Source: an uncultured Clostridia bacterium (GTDB lineage: Bacteria > Bacillota > Clostridia > Oscillospirales > Ruminococcaceae). From it: a stretch of 64,000 bases of DNA. The stretch's first letter is position 1; every line of letters starts with the position of its first letter. The notes beneath the pieces are model-generated. The model made no database searches. It saw only the letters and a list, made by a program, of their open reading frames with translations, and was not told the origin of the DNA. Made by a program: the position numbers and the translations under genes. The stretch is from positions 62,001 to 126,000 of the forward strand of contig CANQWC010000002.1 in assembly GCA_947627455.1 (NCBI GenBank), given 5' to 3'. Below are positions 60,205 to 64,000 of the stretch, piece by piece.

Positions 60205-60245
60205 TTTTGCTCAACTCCGTTAAATGATTTTCGAGGGGTTTTTCC

Positions 60246-61538
60246 ATGAAATTTCTGACAGCGCTCAGCGACGCCGTCTGGGGTCTGCCGACGGTTTTGC
60301 TGATACTCTTTGCGGGCGCGGCGTTCACGCTGAGGCTCAAAGCGCCCCAACTCACGCGCCTCGGCGGAATATTCAAATCGCTTTCAGGCCGCGGCGGCGA
60401 GGGCATCACGCCATTCCGCGCGGCCGCCACGTCTCTTTCCGCAACGGTCGGAACAGGCTCGGTGATAGGGGTCGCAACGGCGCTTACCCTCGGCGGGTCA
60501 GGCGCGATCTTCTGGCTCTGGGTCTCGGCCTTCTTCGGAATGGCTGTTGCCTACTGCGAGGGCGTGCTCTCGATAAAATACCGAAGAAACGAAAACGGCG
60601 AGCGAAAAGGCGGCCTTTGGTATGCCCTCTCCGACGGCCTCGGCGCGAAGAAAACCGCGAAGGCCTACGCGCTGTTCTGCGTTTTTGCGTCCTTCGGAAT
60701 GGGCTCAGCGGTTCAGACAAATTCGGCGGCGTCGGCGCTCTTTGACGAATTTTCACTGCCGAAGCCGATATGCGGGCTTGTGCTTTCGGCCGTCCTTTCG
60801 CTCTGCCTGATGTCGAAAAAGGGCTTTGCTCCGCGCCTCTGCGAGGTCGCCCTGCCGCTTCTTGCGGGGGTATATGTCGCGGGTGCGCTCGCGATAATAA
60901 TCAAAAACGCCGAGCGCCTTCCCGCGGTTTTTTATGATATATTTTCCTCGGCGTTCGGGTTAAGGCCGATGGTCGGCGGCGCGGCGGGTTATTCTTTAAA
61001 AACCGCGGTCAGCGTCGGTTTTCGCCGAGGTGTTTTTTCAAATGAGGCGGGCCTCGGCACAACGGCCTCGGTCCACGCTTCGTCGAGCGTCGACAGCCCC
61101 GACAGGCAGGGCCTCATGAACATGTTCGAGGTGGTGATCGATACCTTTGTCATCTGCACCCTCACCGCCCTCGCGATACTCGCCTCGGGGGCTTTTCCCT
61201 CGGGGCTTGACGGCACCGAGCTTGTCATCGCGAGCGCAGAAAAAATCTTCGGCAGCGCTTCGGGAAAGCTCGTCGGAATATGCGTCGCGGGGTTTGCGGC
61301 GGCAACGGCGGTCGGCTGGTCTCAGATCGGGCTTTCCGCCGCCGAATATCTCTTCCCGAAGCGTAAAAAGCCCTACGCTGCGGCGTTTGTCGCCTCGGCG
61401 TTTATCGGCACGGTGATGAGCCTCTCGGCGGTCTGGAAGCTCAGCGACATCTTCAACGGGCTGATGGTCATACCCTGCATGAGCGCGCTGATACTTCTCT
61501 TCCCCGAGGTTATCAAAGAGTCAGAATCTTCCCGATGA
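60246..61538 (+). CDS. AGCS-family sodium:alanine/glycine symporter
   Basis: A 430-residue transporter of the alanine or glycine:cation symporter family with about ten helices. Family marks are ATSLSATVGTGSVIGVATAL (substrate/sodium-binding region, about 61-80), GAIFWLWVSAFFGMAVAYCE and FRRGVFSNEAGLGTTASVHA (about 260-280). It imports alanine or glycine with Na+. Alanine is also a classic germinant, but no direct tie to the ger operon is visible. Its last 18 bp overlap the convergent dut gene. Confidence 0.93.
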   Translation: MKFLTALSDAVWGLPTVLLILFAGAAFTLRLKAPQLTRLGGIFKSLSGRGGEGITPFRAAATSLSATVGTGSVIGVATALTLGGSGAIFWLWVSAFFGMAVAYCEGVLSIKYRRNENGERKGGLWYALSDGLGAKKTAKAYALFCVFASFGMGSAVQTNSAASALFDEFSLPKPICGLVLSAVLSLCLMSKKGFAPRLCEVALPLLAGVYVAGALAIIIKNAERLPAVFYDIFSSAFGLRPMVGGAAGYSLKTAVSVGFRRGVFSNEAGLGTTASVHASSSVDSPDRQGLMNMFEVVIDTFVICTLTALAILASGAFPSGLDGTELVIASAEKIFGSASGKLVGICVAGFAAATAVGWSQIGLSAAEYLFPKRKKPYAAAFVASAFIGTVMSLSAVWKLSDIFNGLMVIPCMSALILLFPEVIKESESSR

Positions 61539-61961
61539 GCCGAAGCCCGCGGTCCCGCGCTCGCTTTCGGGCAGCTCCTCGGCGACTTCGGTCTCGGGAT
61601 ATATAACGGGCACCGCTACAAGCTGCGCAAGGCGCTCGTTCGGCATCATGGTATAGGGCTCTTTCCCGTGATTTATAAGCGGCACCGACATTTCTCCGCG
61701 ATAGTCGGCGTCGATGACCCCGACGCTGTTCGGCAGGGTTATGCCGTACTTAAGCCCGAGCCCCGACCTCGGGAACACCAGCAAAACGACGTTTTCATCG
61801 CTCGGGCAGACCGCGAGCCCCGTCGGGAAATTTACAATCTCCCCGGGGTTGATTACGGTCGGCTTGTCGATGCATGCCCTCAAATCGAGCCCCGCGCTCA
61901 GCCTTGTTGCCGATGTCGGTATCACCGCGCCCTCGCGGACTTTTTTAAATGTAAGCTTCAT
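61521..61961 (-). CDS. dut: deoxyuridine 5'-triphosphate nucleotidohydrolase
   Basis: A 146-residue trimeric dUTPase that hydrolyses dUTP to dUMP. The five motifs are in order: SAGLDLRA (motif 1), PRSGLGLKYG (2), GVIDADYRGE (3), RLAQLVAVPV (4) and the C-terminal arm RGTAGFGSSGRF (5). I start at ATG 61961. A TTG two codons upstream is possible. It overlaps the AGCS gene by 18 bp at the 3' end, and the U32 gene upstream ends 2 bp before. Confidence 0.96.
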   Translation of the reverse strand: MKLTFKKVREGAVIPTSATRLSAGLDLRACIDKPTVINPGEIVNFPTGLAVCPSDENVVLLVFPRSGLGLKYGITLPNSVGVIDADYRGEMSVPLINHGKEPYTMMPNERLAQLVAVPVIYPETEVAEELPESERGTAGFGSSGRF

Positions 61962-61963
61962 AT

Positions 61964-64000
61964 TCAATCTACTCCTCTGAAATACAGTCCTCTTGTGAAC
62001 ACCGCGCCCGCCTCTCTGCCCTCGCGATAGGCCTTATAAACCCTCTCGACCTCTTTCGGCGGCTCATCGGTGAAATAGAGCACCCCGAAGTCAAGGTTAA
62101 AGCCGCTGATCCTGTCGGCAAGCCATATCGGGCGCGAGTTCAGAAGCTCATAATACCCCTCTTCGCGATGGCACAACACGGGAAATTCGGTGCCCGTTCT
62201 GTCGGTGAGTTTTTTTGAGCAGCGCTTGCAGCCGATTTCTGCGCTAATCGGGCAGTTTCGGGTTATCATCAGCGGCAGGCGGCCGTAGACAATCGCGCCC
62301 GTCCTGCTCGGGCAGGCTATCATCGAGCATTGCGCGGCCTTAAGCTCGGGCGAAAGGGTCAGATGCTCCAGCCCGAGAGTGAAATATTCCCGCGCCGCAA
62401 GCGAATTTGTGATGTTCAGCCCGGACCAACCGTTCGGCTTGAAGCCGAATTTTTTGGCGAGGGCTATATGACCGAGGTCAGAACATTCTACCATCTCAAA
62501 GCCGAGAGTTTTGGCGAATTTAAGGCGCTCGGCGGTTCTTTTTTCGTCTGCCTCAAACCTCGGCAGTTCGAGCGAGGCATTTTTCGGCGAATACCCCGCG
62601 CCGACATACTCCTCGGCGAGGTAAAGCGGGATTATCACCCGCTCGCCCTGAAGCGGAAGCCCCGCAAGCTGCTCGGTTTTTTCCACCCTGATTTCAAGCT
62701 CGGGGTGCTTTTTTATCAGCAGCATCGGGAAGTCGAACATAAGCCCCTTCCCGTCGAATTTTTTCGGCCGCGAGAGCCTCTCGACCCGCAGAGAATCAAG
62801 CTTTTCGACTGCGCTTCGCCTCATCGCGTTAATCTTCGAGAGCGGAACAAAAAGCCCGCTGCCGATGTCGGCCGAAACATCTCCCGCCTCATAGAGCGTT
62901 CCGCCGAGCTTTTTAAGCTGCTCCGCAATCTCCTCGGCGGTGGTCGATTTATTTACGGCGGCTTCGGCGGGTTCTTCAAAAATCTCAGCCGAAAAAACGC
63001 CGTCGCTCGCCGAAAGCGAGATATTTTCGCCCCGTCTTGCGACGAATTTCAAATCGAGCGCGAACCGCTTCTCGGGCTTTTCATAAAGCTTTCTCAGCCT
63101 CGGCAGGGCTTCGCTCATCGCCTCTACGTCCTCTTTAAGCCTTGCGCCGAACATCTCGCTCCCGAGCCTTTCGGTGAGATATCCGTCCGTAAATCCGCTT
63201 CTTGAAAACGCCGCCCGAAGAGTTTCGGCGTCGTATTCCTCGCCGTCACGCGCCGATTTAAGGGCGTTTGTCGCGGCGGCGACATATTCGGGCCGCTTCA
63301 TTCTCCCCTCGATTTTAAGCGAGCTCACGCCCGCGTCAACAAGCTCGCCGACGTGCCCGCAATATGACATATCCTTAAGCGAGAGGGCGTATTTATCTGC
63401 GGGTTTCCCCTCGGCAGAAAAAGGCAGCCTGCAAGCCCCCGCGCAGAGCCCTCGGTTGGCGCTTCGGCCGCCTATCATCGCGCTGAGATAGCACCTGCCC
63501 GAGACGCACATGCAAAGCGCCCCGTGCGCGAAAACTTCAATTTCAATCCCCCTGCCGCAGAGGTTTTTTATCTCCTTCAGCGAGAGCTCCCTCGCGGCGA
63601 CCGCGCGGCAAAAGCCGAGCGCCCTTGCCTCGTCGACGCCCTCGGCGGTGTGAAGCGCCATCTGGGTCGAGGCGTGAAGCGGCATATCGGGGCAGGCGGT
63701 ACGCGCCATCGACCAAACCGCCATATCCTGAATTATTATCCCGTCGACGCCGATTTTGCAGGCAAGCTCTAAAAGCTCGGCGGCGTCGCGAAGCTCGCTG
63801 TCCCGAATCAGGGTGTTGAGGGCGAGATAAACCAAAACGCCGTGTCGGTGACATTCCGAAACGGCGGCTTTAAGCTCAACGTCTGAGAAATTCACGGCGT
63901 TGTGCCTTGCTGAAAACTTTTTTGCCCCGAGATAAACGGCGTCGGCCCCCGCCCGCAAAGCCGCGTCGAGCGATTCGGGCCCGCCGCAGGGCGACAGTAT
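61964..64000 (-). CDS. U32-family peptidase-like protein (RlhA/TrhP type), partial (N-terminus beyond the right edge)
   Basis: At least 679 residues of a large U32 protein with a DUF3656-type C-terminal half. The open frame continues to the window edge. The visible start ILSPCGGPESLDAALRAGAD and AVYLGAKKFSARH is the family's first strand-helix block, so only a few residues are missing. Cluster-binding cysteines appear in CMCVSGRCYLSAMIGGRSANRG and NCPISAEIGCKRCSKKL. U32 proteins of this kind hydroxylate RNA (RlhA acts on 23S rRNA, TrhP on tRNA uridine-34) rather than act as proteases, so an RNA hydroxylase is likely. The partner assignment between these two is open. Confidence 0.9.
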   Translation of the reverse strand: MLSPCGGPESLDAALRAGADAVYLGAKKFSARHNAVNFSDVELKAAVSECHRHGVLVYLALNTLIRDSELRDAAELLELACKIGVDGIIIQDMAVWSMARTACPDMPLHASTQMALHTAEGVDEARALGFCRAVAARELSLKEIKNLCGRGIEIEVFAHGALCMCVSGRCYLSAMIGGRSANRGLCAGACRLPFSAEGKPADKYALSLKDMSYCGHVGELVDAGVSSLKIEGRMKRPEYVAAATNALKSARDGEEYDAETLRAAFSRSGFTDGYLTERLGSEMFGARLKEDVEAMSEALPRLRKLYEKPEKRFALDLKFVARRGENISLSASDGVFSAEIFEEPAEAAVNKSTTAEEIAEQLKKLGGTLYEAGDVSADIGSGLFVPLSKINAMRRSAVEKLDSLRVERLSRPKKFDGKGLMFDFPMLLIKKHPELEIRVEKTEQLAGLPLQGERVIIPLYLAEEYVGAGYSPKNASLELPRFEADEKRTAERLKFAKTLGFEMVECSDLGHIALAKKFGFKPNGWSGLNITNSLAAREYFTLGLEHLTLSPELKAAQCSMIACPSRTGAIVYGRLPLMITRNCPISAEIGCKRCSKKLTDRTGTEFPVLCHREEGYYELLNSRPIWLADRISGFNLDFGVLYFTDEPPKEVERVYKAYREGREAGAVFTRGLYFRGVD

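Overview
The window looks like chromosomal DNA of a spore-forming, anaerobic member of the Clostridia, probably an Oscillospirales/Ruminococcaceae-type gut lineage. The evidence is a spo0A orthologue, a gerA-gerB-gerC germination-receptor operon, a CotH-type spore-coat kinase, a one-polypeptide pyruvate:ferredoxin oxidoreductase, many small secreted lipoproteins, GC-rich genes with AT-rich promoters, and consensus sigma-A promoters (usually a 17-bp spacer). The species assignment is inference. I see no phage, insertion sequence, CRISPR array or resistance island. The content is core chromosome plus accessory lipoproteins and unusual intergenic repeats.

Layout. 0-3.8 kb: three tandem paralogous ABC solute-binding lipoproteins on the minus strand, the first cut by the window edge. 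3.8-4.8 kb: about 1 kb without genes, packed with hairpins and a repeat family, ending at the promoter of spo0A. 5.7-8.4 kb: tRNA-Pro, and polA on the minus strand. 8.5-14.2 kb: a plus-strand RNA-modification cluster (dusB, trmN6, NimA-like flavoprotein, rsmI, rimI, tsaD, a BtuF-like lipoprotein). Its genes abut or overlap except at two points, each filled by a four-armed self-complementary element. 14.3-17.3 kb: two tandem transglutaminase-like lipoproteins. 17.4-19.1 kb: a MOP flippase with a PC4/YdbC-like gene. 19.3-20.1 kb: an XRE regulator with a coupled small protein. 20.1-26.5 kb: a minus-strand run of CotH kinase, DegV, PlsC-like acyltransferase, VTC polyphosphate polymerase, DUF4956 and a small membrane protein. 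26.8-30.3 kb: PFOR. 30.4-39.9 kb, minus strand: SGNH lipoprotein, MsmX/UgpC-type ATPase, rsuA, a DUF4830-like protein, a heterodimeric ABC exporter, fakA and yloU. 39.9-43.6 kb: gerC/B/A. 43.7-45.3 kb: DUF421, DUF4363 and nrdR. 45.3-45.7 kb: another structured repeat region. 45.7-48.9 kb: secF, secD and a lipoprotein. 49-58 kb: acyl-CoA ligase, queH, vanZ-like, trmO, an aminotransferase, a membrane protein with a proline-rich tail, tatD, small genes and a polysaccharide deacetylase. 58-64 kb: tRNA-Glu and tRNA-Met, a YdbS/YdbT-like pair, an AGCS symporter, dut, and a U32-family protein cut by the right edge.

Functional links. TsaD (t6A synthesis) and TrmO (methylation of t6A) act on the same tRNA base. 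FakA and the DegV protein could form a fatty-acid kinase, with a PlsC-like enzyme next to the DegV gene. Spo0A, GerABC and CotH mark the sporulation-germination programme. The strongest unexplained signals are in non-coding DNA: (i) two perfectly packed cloverleaf elements with unrelated arm sequences but the same geometry, inside the RNA-modification cluster; (ii) a hairpin repeat at 4.2-4.6 kb and 45.5 kb whose copies differ by compensatory base changes; (iii) a 122-bp element present in inverted copies at 49.1 and 55.3 kb, associated with 7-nt purine-rich tandem repeats. All calls come from reading the sequence. No database search was run.
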